From Desulfobulbus rhabdoformis (GTDB lineage Bacteria > Desulfobacterota > Desulfobulbia > Desulfobulbales > Desulfobulbaceae): a stretch of DNA of 64,000 nucleotides. Every line of letters starts with the position of its first letter. Position 1 is the stretch's first letter. Below, piece by piece: positions 25,983 through 34,243 of this stretch. Under the pieces are notes generated by a model. That model was not told where the DNA came from, made no database searches, and was given only the letters and a program-made list of their open reading frames with translations. Where the stretch lies: the NCBI RefSeq assembly GCF_016919065.1, contig NZ_JAFFQA010000002.1, positions 1 through 64,000 of the forward strand, written 5' to 3'. Made by a program: the position numbers and the translations under genes.

Positions 25983-27454
25983 GGAAAACATTCAGGACGA
26001 CCACTCGCATCATGGTTCTGCTTCTGGCGGAGGGCGGATTGTTGCTGATGGTAGGTTGTGCTTCTGTGCGCACTCCTGCACATCTACCGCGCAGCTATTC
26101 TGGCGCAATTACCGAGGCATCACCGGAAATAGAAGGCAAGCGTCCCCCTTCTTCCGGTGAAGCGCTTCGCAAGCTCGAAAAGGATGGGAACATAAACCTG
26201 TCGTTAAGCGATTGCCTGAAAATAGCGTTGCAACACAATTACGATATCCGCCTTACCCGGGAAGCCCTGACTCAAGCCGACACAAAGATAACTCAGGCCA
26301 GATCGGCTATGCTCCCATTTTTGGGGGCGGAGGCTTCCTATACACGCCTGGACGAGGAGTTGAGTTTTAGCATGGGGCCGCAATCATTGACCTTCATGGA
26401 TCGTGATCAATATAAAGCAGGGTTCGTCATCCGGCAGCCCATTTTCACGGGAGGGCGATTAAATGCGGCGCGCAAGGCATCCCAGTATTCACGAGACGCT
26501 CAAGCTCAAGGAAACAGGGCGCTCGAAGAGGAAGTCGTTTTCCAGGTTACACGCGCTTATCGGACCGCACAGTTGGCCGAAGCGTTTCAAGATGTTGCCG
26601 TCGAGGCCGTCGAGTTGCTCAAGACGCATGAACATGACGTGGCAATCCTGGTGGAGAAAGGGGCGAATCCGGAAATCGACCGGCTTCGCACCCGAACGGA
26701 ACTTGCCAATGCCCGCAAGGAGCTGAATGGCGCTAACAACGCTGTCGACCTGGCATATTCTGCACTTAAGAATCTGCTCATTATCCCCCTTGAAAAATCA
26801 GTCCATTTGACGGGAGCCCTGGTGCGGTCGCCCGGGCCGGAAGCGGATCTTTCGTCGTTGACCGAGTCGGCCCTTTCACAACGTCCCGAACTTTCCGCAA
26901 TAGATTCCCAGGTGGCGGCCGCGGAACAGGTACTTAAGGCGGCAAAAGGCGAATACCTGCCGACCATCGCCCTGGAAGGGCGCTACGAATACATGGAAGG
27001 CGATTTCCGGAACCTGGAAGGCGGTGACCACTGGACAATCGGAGCAGGGGCACAGCTTCCCCTCTGGAATTGGGGGGAGACTGCGGCCAAGGTCCGAGAG
27101 GCGAAATCCCAACTGGTTCAGGTGAGAATCCAGCGAGATAAAACGACAGATCACATTCGTCTTGAGGTCCGCAAGGCTTTCCTGGACCTTGGGAAAGCAG
27201 AAAAGAATATCGAAGCGGCAGAGAGTGCACTGAATACAGCCAAAGAGGCTTACCGCCAGGCAAGGGCCAGATACCGGGCAGGAGAAGGCACAAATACAGA
27301 TGTGTTAGACGTCCGTACGGCCTTAAGTCGGGCTGAAGCGAATCACACCCAGGCTCTTTTTGATCATAACGTCGCCCTTGCAGCCCTTCATCGCGCAGTG
27401 GGCAAGATGGTTGTAGAACAATCCGATATCAAGGAAAAGGAGCCCGCTGAATGA
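25979..27454 (+). CDS. Outer-membrane efflux lipoprotein (TolC/OMF family)
   Basis: A 491-residue outer-membrane factor. A signal peptide ends in a lipobox LLMVGC (Cys near residue 26), so the protein is probably lipid-anchored. Two OEP repeats follow: the first begins at LSLSDCLKIALQHNYDIRL and includes PIFTGGRLNAARKAS, the second begins at SLTESALSQRPELSAIDSQV and includes LPLWNWGETAAKV. Long coiled-coil helices form the periplasmic tunnel. It should pair with the adaptor and RND pump downstream. It overlaps both neighbours by ATGA. Confidence 0.87.
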   Translation: MRKTFRTTTRIMVLLLAEGGLLLMVGCASVRTPAHLPRSYSGAITEASPEIEGKRPPSSGEALRKLEKDGNINLSLSDCLKIALQHNYDIRLTREALTQADTKITQARSAMLPFLGAEASYTRLDEELSFSMGPQSLTFMDRDQYKAGFVIRQPIFTGGRLNAARKASQYSRDAQAQGNRALEEEVVFQVTRAYRTAQLAEAFQDVAVEAVELLKTHEHDVAILVEKGANPEIDRLRTRTELANARKELNGANNAVDLAYSALKNLLIIPLEKSVHLTGALVRSPGPEADLSSLTESALSQRPELSAIDSQVAAAEQVLKAAKGEYLPTIALEGRYEYMEGDFRNLEGGDHWTIGAGAQLPLWNWGETAAKVREAKSQLVQVRIQRDKTTDHIRLEVRKAFLDLGKAEKNIEAAESALNTAKEAYRQARARYRAGEGTNTDVLDVRTALSRAEANHTQALFDHNVALAALHRAVGKMVVEQSDIKEKEPAE

Positions 27455-28653
27455 AACGGAGGAAATCATATGTCTTGATCGCTGTTGTCGCTATCGTACT
27501 TGCGCTCTTGGTTGTCCAGGTTTCCAGGAAGCAATGGCAAAAAGACGAGGATCTGAACGTGACTGCCAAAGCGTTGCCTGTCACAATTGCAGCTGTTGTC
27601 CAGCACGAATTCACGGACGATGTTGAGGCCGTCGGTACCCTCAAAGCCCGAGAGACAAGTCTGCTGAGTCCCAAAGTGGCAGGGCCGGTAAACCAGGTGC
27701 TGGTTGATATCGGGGACCCTGTCATAGCCGGCGAGGTCGTTATAAGACTGGACAGGACAAACTATGGTCTCGGCGTCAAACAGGCACAGGCGGCGCTTGC
27801 AGCTGCGGAAGCAGCAATTTCGCAGGCTGATGCCCAGTTTGAACAGGCCGAGAAAGAATTCCACCGGGCAACCGAACTGCTGGAAGAAAAGGTGATTCCG
27901 CAAAGTCGCTTTGAGGCGGCGGAAGCGGCCTTTAAGAGCGCCAGGGAAGCGGTGTCCCACGCCAAAGCCCAAAGGGACCGGGCAAGGGCCGCCTTGGAGA
28001 CAGCGCTGGAACATCTCAAAGACACGGAAATCCGATCCCCCATCAGTGGCGCGGTTGTTGAAAGAACCGTGGAAATTGGTCAGGCCGTTGAACCCGGAGT
28101 CCAAATCCTCAGAATCATTGATCAATCCTATCTGAAGGCGGATATCGATTTGCCTGAAGGAGATATCGGGCGACTTGCTCCCGATGATACTGCCATGATC
28201 ATGGTCGATGCCTATCCAAAAGAAGTGTTTCCGGGAAAGGTGGTTTCTATCAATCCAATGGTGGATCGTCAAACGCGAACCTTTAGGGTGAGGATTCAAG
28301 TGCCCAACCAGCAGGGCAAACTGATGGACGGCATGTTCGCCAGGGTAAGGTTGTCCGTAGGCAGACACTGCGCGCTTGCCGTACCCCGTGACGCATTGTC
28401 ACGTCTGCCCGGCAGCGGCACGTACTACGTTTTTTTTGTGGAAGGAAATAAAGCCGTTAAGCGAACGGTCGAGATAGGAGCCGTGAATGACCAGTGGGCC
28501 GAAGTGATGAAAGGATTGGTTGAGGATGACAAGGTTGTTACCAGCGGAACGGGGCGTTTGCGGTCGGGTATGGATGTAACCGTTCAGGATGTTTCGAACA
28601 AGAATGAGACGGACAGGTCCGGAGAAACAACTCTACAAGAAGATCGGCGGTGA
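27451..28653 (+). CDS. RND efflux periplasmic adaptor (membrane fusion protein)
   Basis: A 400-residue HlyD/AcrA-type adaptor. An N-terminal membrane anchor (SYVLIAVVAIVLALLVVQV) is followed by a lipoyl half-motif with VNQVLVDIGDPVIAGEVVIRL, a long alpha-helical hairpin rich in Ala and Glu (residues ~105-190), the second lipoyl half (TEIRSPISGAVVERTVEIG) and beta-barrel/MP domains. It bridges the inner-membrane pump and the outer-membrane factor. The start overlaps the upstream stop by ATGA. Unusually, a lipase gene and a small membrane gene separate it from its pump. Confidence 0.87.
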   Translation: MKRRKSYVLIAVVAIVLALLVVQVSRKQWQKDEDLNVTAKALPVTIAAVVQHEFTDDVEAVGTLKARETSLLSPKVAGPVNQVLVDIGDPVIAGEVVIRLDRTNYGLGVKQAQAALAAAEAAISQADAQFEQAEKEFHRATELLEEKVIPQSRFEAAEAAFKSAREAVSHAKAQRDRARAALETALEHLKDTEIRSPISGAVVERTVEIGQAVEPGVQILRIIDQSYLKADIDLPEGDIGRLAPDDTAMIMVDAYPKEVFPGKVVSINPMVDRQTRTFRVRIQVPNQQGKLMDGMFARVRLSVGRHCALAVPRDALSRLPGSGTYYVFFVEGNKAVKRTVEIGAVNDQWAEVMKGLVEDDKVVTSGTGRLRSGMDVTVQDVSNKNETDRSGETTLQEDRR

Positions 28654-28655
28654 GC

Positions 28656-29663
28656 ATGTCAAACAATGACTCGGGCTTTCCAAAAAATATCGGCCTGGCG
28701 CTGGGCAGCGGCTCTGCGCGAGGGTGGGCACATATCGGTGTAATACGGGCACTGGCTGAGGCAGGAATAGAAGTCAAGTATATAGCCGGCACCAGCATTG
28801 GTTCTCTGGTAGGGGGCGCGTTTGCCCTCGACAAAATAGATGTGCTGGAAGATTTTGCCCGCCAGCTCGACTGGAAACAAATCGTTTCCTTTATGGATGT
28901 GACTTTTCCGAGGTCCGGACTCATTGATGGGGAAAAGATCACCAATTTCTTTCGCAGCCATGTCCAGGAGATAAACATTGAAGAACTACCCCTTCCCTAT
29001 TGCGCGGTTGCCACCGACTTGACCACGGGTCGTGAGCTCGCATTAAATGAAGGGGATCTCATAGAGGCAATCCGCGCGAGCATCTCTGTTCCAGGCATTT
29101 TTACGCCGGTAAAGAAAAACGGCAGTTTCCTGATCGATGGGGGGCTGGTCAATCCGGTTCCGGTAAGCGTGGTCCGGAATATGGGAGCGGATTACGTTAT
29201 CGCCGTAGACTTGAACCATGACATTGTCGACAAAAGGAGTGCCGACAGCATCGTTCCGGTTGATCCATCGTTGGCGAGTGTGGTTGATCAACCCCTTCCC
29301 CCGAAATGGAGAATCGCGCAGGATCTGACCAACAGGCTCAACGAATTCAGTTCGCCCGCGTTATCGCAAGTACGCCAGTGGCTGCACAGGGATCCCGTGC
29401 CGAATATCTTTGATGTGTTGATGACCTCAATCAACATCATGGAAGTACAGATAACCGCAACAAAATTGGCAACAGCTCCGCCCGATCTGCTGATTCAGCC
29501 GAAGCTGGGAGATATTCGTTTTATGGAGTTCCATCGGGCCGAAGAGGCCATTGCCGAGGGGTACCGGGAAGCCATGACGCAATTCAAACAGAGGTGGAAA
29601 GGTGCCGTCAAAAGCGATTTATCAAAAGATTCCTTATTTGGGAGGATGGGAAATGGGAATTAA
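28656..29663 (+). CDS. Patatin-like phospholipase (RssA-like)
   Basis: A 335-residue patatin hydrolase with the full catalytic set: the glycine-rich oxyanion loop LGSGSARGWAH (residues 16-26), nucleophile Ser47 in GTSIGS and Asp161 in DGGLVNPVPV. The C-terminal ~130 residues are outside the core and helical. It has no signal peptide, so it probably acts at the inner face of the inner membrane. Its place between adaptor and pump genes suggests a link to lipid turnover or lipophilic export substrates, but that link is inference. The ATG at 28656 lies two bases after the upstream stop. Confidence 0.85.
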   Translation: MSNNDSGFPKNIGLALGSGSARGWAHIGVIRALAEAGIEVKYIAGTSIGSLVGGAFALDKIDVLEDFARQLDWKQIVSFMDVTFPRSGLIDGEKITNFFRSHVQEINIEELPLPYCAVATDLTTGRELALNEGDLIEAIRASISVPGIFTPVKKNGSFLIDGGLVNPVPVSVVRNMGADYVIAVDLNHDIVDKRSADSIVPVDPSLASVVDQPLPPKWRIAQDLTNRLNEFSSPALSQVRQWLHRDPVPNIFDVLMTSINIMEVQITATKLATAPPDLLIQPKLGDIRFMEFHRAEEAIAEGYREAMTQFKQRWKGAVKSDLSKDSLFGRMGNGN

Positions 29664-30141
29664 TATTTGTGAATTAAAAGAAAAACGCCTCGTGGATCAT
29701 CTTCATTCTCTAAAGGTAAAGGGTGAGGTAATCGAAAAAAAGAGGGTGGAATCATTCGGTGACCAGCCTGACAGGAAGATCCTCGTTGTCAAGTTCAAAA
29801 ACAGGATAATCGAAACGAATCTTGACGATTCGCAATTTGATCGGGCTGAGATCGGGGAGCAGATTTGGTTTGTTCCTCCAGTCCCAGACCGTGCACCGTG
29901 CAACCGTCATCTATTCATATGTATGATTGTCGCCCTCATAGCAGGTGCGCTGGCAATCTGGGGCATTGCAAGCTATTTTCATGGAAAAACCGCCTTCCTC
30001 CTTTCCCTTGTCGCGGCAGCTGGGATCTCCGTTATTGCCTGGGCCAGGATATGTTCGCACGAGCAAAACAAATGCCTTCGGGACCTTGAGATGGAAATCG
30101 ACTTTTTTGAAACCGACGGTGACGACGAGCAGGGAGATTGA
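29653..30141 (+). CDS. Small two-TM membrane protein
   Basis: A 162-residue protein. Residues ~1-80 are soluble and beta-rich (LHSLKVKGEVIEKKRVESFG, KILVVKFKNRIIETNL). Two hydrophobic helices follow (IFICMIVALIAGALAIWGIA-like around residues 90-110, and FLLSLVAAAGISVIAWARI), then an acidic tail. I do not recognise the family. It overlaps the lipase gene by 11 bases and ends two bases before the pump gene, so it is translated with the efflux machinery and may be an accessory subunit. GGGAGG supports ATG 29653. Confidence 0.65.
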   Translation: MGINICELKEKRLVDHLHSLKVKGEVIEKKRVESFGDQPDRKILVVKFKNRIIETNLDDSQFDRAEIGEQIWFVPPVPDRAPCNRHLFICMIVALIAGALAIWGIASYFHGKTAFLLSLVAAAGISVIAWARICSHEQNKCLRDLEMEIDFFETDGDDEQGD

Positions 30142-30143
30142 GA

Positions 30144-33100
30144 ATGAAATTACCGGAGATATCCGTCCGCCGGCCGGTCACGACCGTTATGGTTTTCGCT
30201 GCTATCATTCTTTTGGGCAGCGTAGCCTTCTTCAAGCTCAACCTGGACTTGTTGCCCGATATTGAGCCACCGGCTGTTAGTGTGATCACCCCCTATCCGG
30301 GAGCTTCCGCCACGGATGTTGAGTCGGAGGTAACCAAGTACCTGGAAGACCAACTTTCCACCACACCGGATCTCGATCGGCTGGAGTCAAAATCAAAGGA
30401 CAACATAGCCATCGTCACTTGCGTATTCAACTGGGGCACCGACCTGGATGTTGCGGTTAACGATATCCGGGAGAAGATCGATCTTGCCAAACCGGACCTT
30501 GCCGACGGAGCAAAAGAACCCTTTATCTTCAAGTTCAGCAGTTCCATGGTGCCGGTGCTCATCATGACGGTGACGGCTCAAGAGAGCAATCCCGATCTTT
30601 ACAGAATTGTCGACAAGCAAATCGCTGATCCGTTGAAGCGTGTGTCCGGTGTGGGTGCCGTCGTCTATATTGGTGGTCAGGAAAGACAGATCAATGTGCA
30701 TTTCGATCGCGCAGCAATAGAGGCTTATCACCTTTCTGTCCAGCAGATCAGAAATGTTTTTGCCGCCGAAAATCTGAACCTTCCGGTGGGCACCGCTGAA
30801 ATCGGGAGGAACGAACTACAGATCCGGGTGGCAGGGCGCTACCGGGATGCAGCTGAAATTGCCAATACGGTGATCGGCAGCGACGGCGATGCGCTTGTGC
30901 GACTCAGGGATGTGGCCACGGTCACCGATGCCTTTGAGGAGCCGCAGGAGTGGGCACGGTCGGGCAAGCTCCCCGCGATTGCTTTACTTATCCAGAAGCA
31001 GTCCGGCGCCAATACCGTTACTGTCATCAAAACCATAAAAGAACGCCTTAAAACACTGAAAACAGAGGTGCCGGCGGACATTGAGATCCATAAGGTCCTT
31101 GACAACTCGGATCACATTTATTCGATGATCTATAATCTGACCGAAGCCGCCGTCGTCGGCGGCCTCCTGGTTATTGTGGTCTGTTTCCTGTTTCTCCGCC
31201 GGTTTCGTACCAGCCTGGTCGTCACAATGGCAATCCCATTCTCCATCATTGTTGCCTTTATCGGCCTCTTTGCCATGGGATACACCATCAATGTCATTTC
31301 CCTGATGAGTCTTGCCATTGCCGTGGGAATGGTCGTAGACGATGCAATCGTCGTGCTTGAAAACATCGTACGACATGTGGACGATGGCAAGTCTCCGAGG
31401 CTGGCCGCCGTGGAGGGGGCATCGGAAGTGGGCATGGCGGTGGCCGCGTCAACGTTGACCATTGTGGCTGTCTTCGCGCCGCTTCTTCTGGTGAAGGGAC
31501 TCGCCGGGATTATCTTCGGTCAACTGGCATTTATAATCCTGATCACTATTCTGGCATCGCTTTTTATTTCGCTGACGTTGACCCCCATGGCTTCTTCCCG
31601 TTTGCTCCGTTCACGGGATGAGAGAAAGCTCAACCCGGTATTTGCCTGGAGCGAGCGTTTGCTGAATAAAATCGAAGCCGGTTATTCCCATGCTCTGGAG
31701 TGGGGGCTGAGACACCGCAAGATGTTGCTTTCACTCATAATTATAGTATTTACCGGCAGTCTGGCACTTATTCCACTGGTCGGCACGGAATTTTTTCCGG
31801 AAGTGGATTCGGGGGAAGTGGAAGTTGTCCTGGAAATGCAGCAGGGCACCCGCGTGGAGGTCACGGCCGGAATTACGCAAGAAATGCTCAAAGCGGTGAA
31901 CGCCATTCCGGAGATGCAAGCGTCCTATGCCCTGGCAGGTCAGACCAAAAAAGGATTTTTGACGGCGCTCGGTTTTGAAGAGGGGACAAACATCGGTCGC
32001 ATCGGGGGCCGTCTCGTTGAAAAGGAAGAGCGGAGTCGCCATGCCAAGGAGATCGCTTCGGAGCTTCGTGAGCAGGCCATGAAACTGCCGGGTGTTGAAA
32101 AGTTTTCCGCAAGCGCTGTAAGCGCCATCCAGAAGGCCTTTCTGGGGGGCGGCCGTGCCATCAGCATCGATATTCTGGGTCATGATATCGAGATGACAAA
32201 CAAAGTTGCCGCGGAAATCCGACGCATCGTGGAAGCAACACCCGGCTCGGTGGATGTTTCCGTCAGCAGGAAGAAACCGCGGCCGGAAGTGCAGGTTCGT
32301 CTTGACCGGGATAAGGCAGCATCTTTGGGATTGAATGTGGCGCTTGTCGCCGACGCATTGAGAACCAACTACTATGGATTCGATGATACCAAGTTCCGGG
32401 AGGCCGGTGACGACTTCGACATTGAACTGCGACTAAAAAAGGATCAGCGGGAAACGATTCGTGGAATCGGTGAAACCCCTATCACCACCCTGACCGGTCA
32501 GACCATTAAGCTCCGAAACGTCGCTTCTGTTCGTGAAGCCTTTGGGCCCGTTGAGATCGAACGGAAAAACAGGACCCGAGTCACCAAGGTTCAGGCGGGT
32601 GTCCAGGGCAGAGTTTTAGGGGATGTGGTACGAGATGTTCGAGAAAAAATGGCCTCTCTTGACCTGCCTCCCGGCGTTTCCATTGAATGGGGCGGAGAGG
32701 TGGAGGAACAGCGAAAAGCGTTCCGTGATCTGACCCTCCTTCTCATTCTTGGAATTGCCCTTGTCTACATGGTCATGGCAGGGGAGTTCGAGGATTTCGT
32801 TGACCCATTCATCATCATGTTTTCGGTTCCCTTCGCTTTCGTCGGGGTGATCTGGGCCTTCGTTGTCACGGCCACTCCGCTCAACCTGATGAGCTTTATC
32901 GGAGTAATCATGCTCATGGGCATTGTTGTAAAAAACGCCATTGTGCTCGTGGACTATACCAAGCAACTGAGAGCAGGCGGCATGACGCTAAACGAAGCGA
33001 TTGTTACGGGCGGCAAAACACGCCTGAGGCCAGTGCTCATGACGAGTCTTACCACCATATTCGGCATGCTCCCGTTGGCCCTTTCCAGGGGGGAGGGATC

Positions 33101-33218
33101 TGAAATCTGGAATGCACTGGGCATCACGGTCATCGGGGGACTGTTGGTCAGTGGTCTTGTGACATTGATTCTGGTACCTCTGGTGTATTCGCTTGTTCAC
33201 AGGAGCTGGGCGCAATGA
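30144..33218 (+). CDS. RND-family inner-membrane efflux transporter (AcrB/MdtB-like)
   Basis: A 1024-residue proton-driven exporter. Residue landmarks are PVTTVMVFAAIILLGSVAF (TM1), the porter-domain start PDIEPPAVSVITPYPGASA, the TM4 relay GMVVDDAIVVLENI with paired Asp, a second repeat beginning near ALIPLVGTEFFPEVDSG, and TM11 with GIVVKNAIVLVDYTKQL. Length and two-fold architecture are normal for the hydrophobe/amphiphile and multidrug RND group. AGGGAGA lies six bases before ATG 30144. The adaptor and outer-membrane genes of the same operon complete the tripartite pump. Confidence 0.9.
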   Translation: MKLPEISVRRPVTTVMVFAAIILLGSVAFFKLNLDLLPDIEPPAVSVITPYPGASATDVESEVTKYLEDQLSTTPDLDRLESKSKDNIAIVTCVFNWGTDLDVAVNDIREKIDLAKPDLADGAKEPFIFKFSSSMVPVLIMTVTAQESNPDLYRIVDKQIADPLKRVSGVGAVVYIGGQERQINVHFDRAAIEAYHLSVQQIRNVFAAENLNLPVGTAEIGRNELQIRVAGRYRDAAEIANTVIGSDGDALVRLRDVATVTDAFEEPQEWARSGKLPAIALLIQKQSGANTVTVIKTIKERLKTLKTEVPADIEIHKVLDNSDHIYSMIYNLTEAAVVGGLLVIVVCFLFLRRFRTSLVVTMAIPFSIIVAFIGLFAMGYTINVISLMSLAIAVGMVVDDAIVVLENIVRHVDDGKSPRLAAVEGASEVGMAVAASTLTIVAVFAPLLLVKGLAGIIFGQLAFIILITILASLFISLTLTPMASSRLLRSRDERKLNPVFAWSERLLNKIEAGYSHALEWGLRHRKMLLSLIIIVFTGSLALIPLVGTEFFPEVDSGEVEVVLEMQQGTRVEVTAGITQEMLKAVNAIPEMQASYALAGQTKKGFLTALGFEEGTNIGRIGGRLVEKEERSRHAKEIASELREQAMKLPGVEKFSASAVSAIQKAFLGGGRAISIDILGHDIEMTNKVAAEIRRIVEATPGSVDVSVSRKKPRPEVQVRLDRDKAASLGLNVALVADALRTNYYGFDDTKFREAGDDFDIELRLKKDQRETIRGIGETPITTLTGQTIKLRNVASVREAFGPVEIERKNRTRVTKVQAGVQGRVLGDVVRDVREKMASLDLPPGVSIEWGGEVEEQRKAFRDLTLLLILGIALVYMVMAGEFEDFVDPFIIMFSVPFAFVGVIWAFVVTATPLNLMSFIGVIMLMGIVVKNAIVLVDYTKQLRAGGMTLNEAIVTGGKTRLRPVLMTSLTTIFGMLPLALSRGEGSEIWNALGITVIGGLLVSGLVTLILVPLVYSLVHRSWAQ

Positions 33219-34243
33219 AGACTGATATCTTAAACATACTTTTTTCTTTTTCTTTTTTTTCCATACTTGGATGGGTGTTGGAGGTTACCTATCGTTCTGT
33301 ACGTGACAAACGGTTCGTCAACCCCGGTCTCTTAAATGGACCGTATCTCATCCTTTACGGCACGGGCGCCTTGATACTCATGGGGGCGGTTTCCCTGTTC
33401 CAGGAATCCCATTTGATTACTAAAGCACTCGCCTACTTTGCGGCCACAACCGGACTTGAACTGATTTCGGGATTTATTGCCCGATACTTTTTTCATGTGC
33501 GCCTTTGGGACTATTCGGATCAGCGTTTTCATTATAAAGGCCATATCAGTCTTAAGTTTTCAATTTATTGGATATTGCTGGCGTTCGCTTTTGAGTATCT
33601 CATATCTCCTCCCTATCAAGGCATTCTCAATCAGCTTGCACCCGTTGTCAAAGGGGTCTTCGCCGCGGTTACGCTTTCAATAATGTTGGTGGATTTCCTG
33701 ACAGTTTCTATCAATCATTTTCTTAGCCTGACACCGAAAGAGAAAACCCTGCTGGAGACACAGTTTATCGACACGGCAAGGCCGCTTCTTGAACTGCCTG
33801 AGGTTGCGAAACTGTCGCAGTATAACCATCACAGGGGAAAGACCCGATTGGAGCATGTCAAAGAGGTAGCATACCTGAGCTTTCTCTGGGGCAAACGACT
33901 TTCCCTGGACAGTGAAGCGATTGTCCGGGGTGCGCTGTTGCACGATCTTTTCTATTACGACTGGCTGCATGAAGGACCCAGATTGCATGGTTTCCGGCAC
34001 CATAACATCGCGCTTAAGAATGCGCGCGAAATAACCCTCCTTACTAAAAAAGAAGAAGATATTATCAAAAAACACATGTGGCCGCTTACCGTTGTACCAC
34101 CGCGTTATATGGAGTCGCTTGTCGTTTCACTGGTGGATACATTTTGCTCTGCAAGAGATTATTTGAGCGTGAAAAAACAAGACAAACACGCAAAGGCAGT
34201 CGCCGGTTGCGTTGGTTCGGAATCGGGGGATAAACAAAAATGA
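33215..34243 (+). CDS. CmpB-like membrane domain fused to an HD domain
   Basis: A 342-residue fusion. Residues ~5-175 have six hydrophobic helices and the motif LGWVLEVTYRS together with NPGLLNGPYLILYGTGA, characteristic of the putative 'ABC transporter type IV' CmpB family. Residues ~205-320 form an HD-type hydrolase domain (RLEHVKEVAYLSFLWG, then ALLHDLFYYDW with the His-Asp pair). Separate versions of both domains exist in other genomes; the fusion suggests a membrane-tethered phosphohydrolase. The start overlaps the pump stop (ATGA), as does its end with the next start. Confidence 0.7.
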   Translation: MKTDILNILFSFSFFSILGWVLEVTYRSVRDKRFVNPGLLNGPYLILYGTGALILMGAVSLFQESHLITKALAYFAATTGLELISGFIARYFFHVRLWDYSDQRFHYKGHISLKFSIYWILLAFAFEYLISPPYQGILNQLAPVVKGVFAAVTLSIMLVDFLTVSINHFLSLTPKEKTLLETQFIDTARPLLELPEVAKLSQYNHHRGKTRLEHVKEVAYLSFLWGKRLSLDSEAIVRGALLHDLFYYDWLHEGPRLHGFRHHNIALKNAREITLLTKKEEDIIKKHMWPLTVVPPRYMESLVVSLVDTFCSARDYLSVKKQDKHAKAVAGCVGSESGDKQK

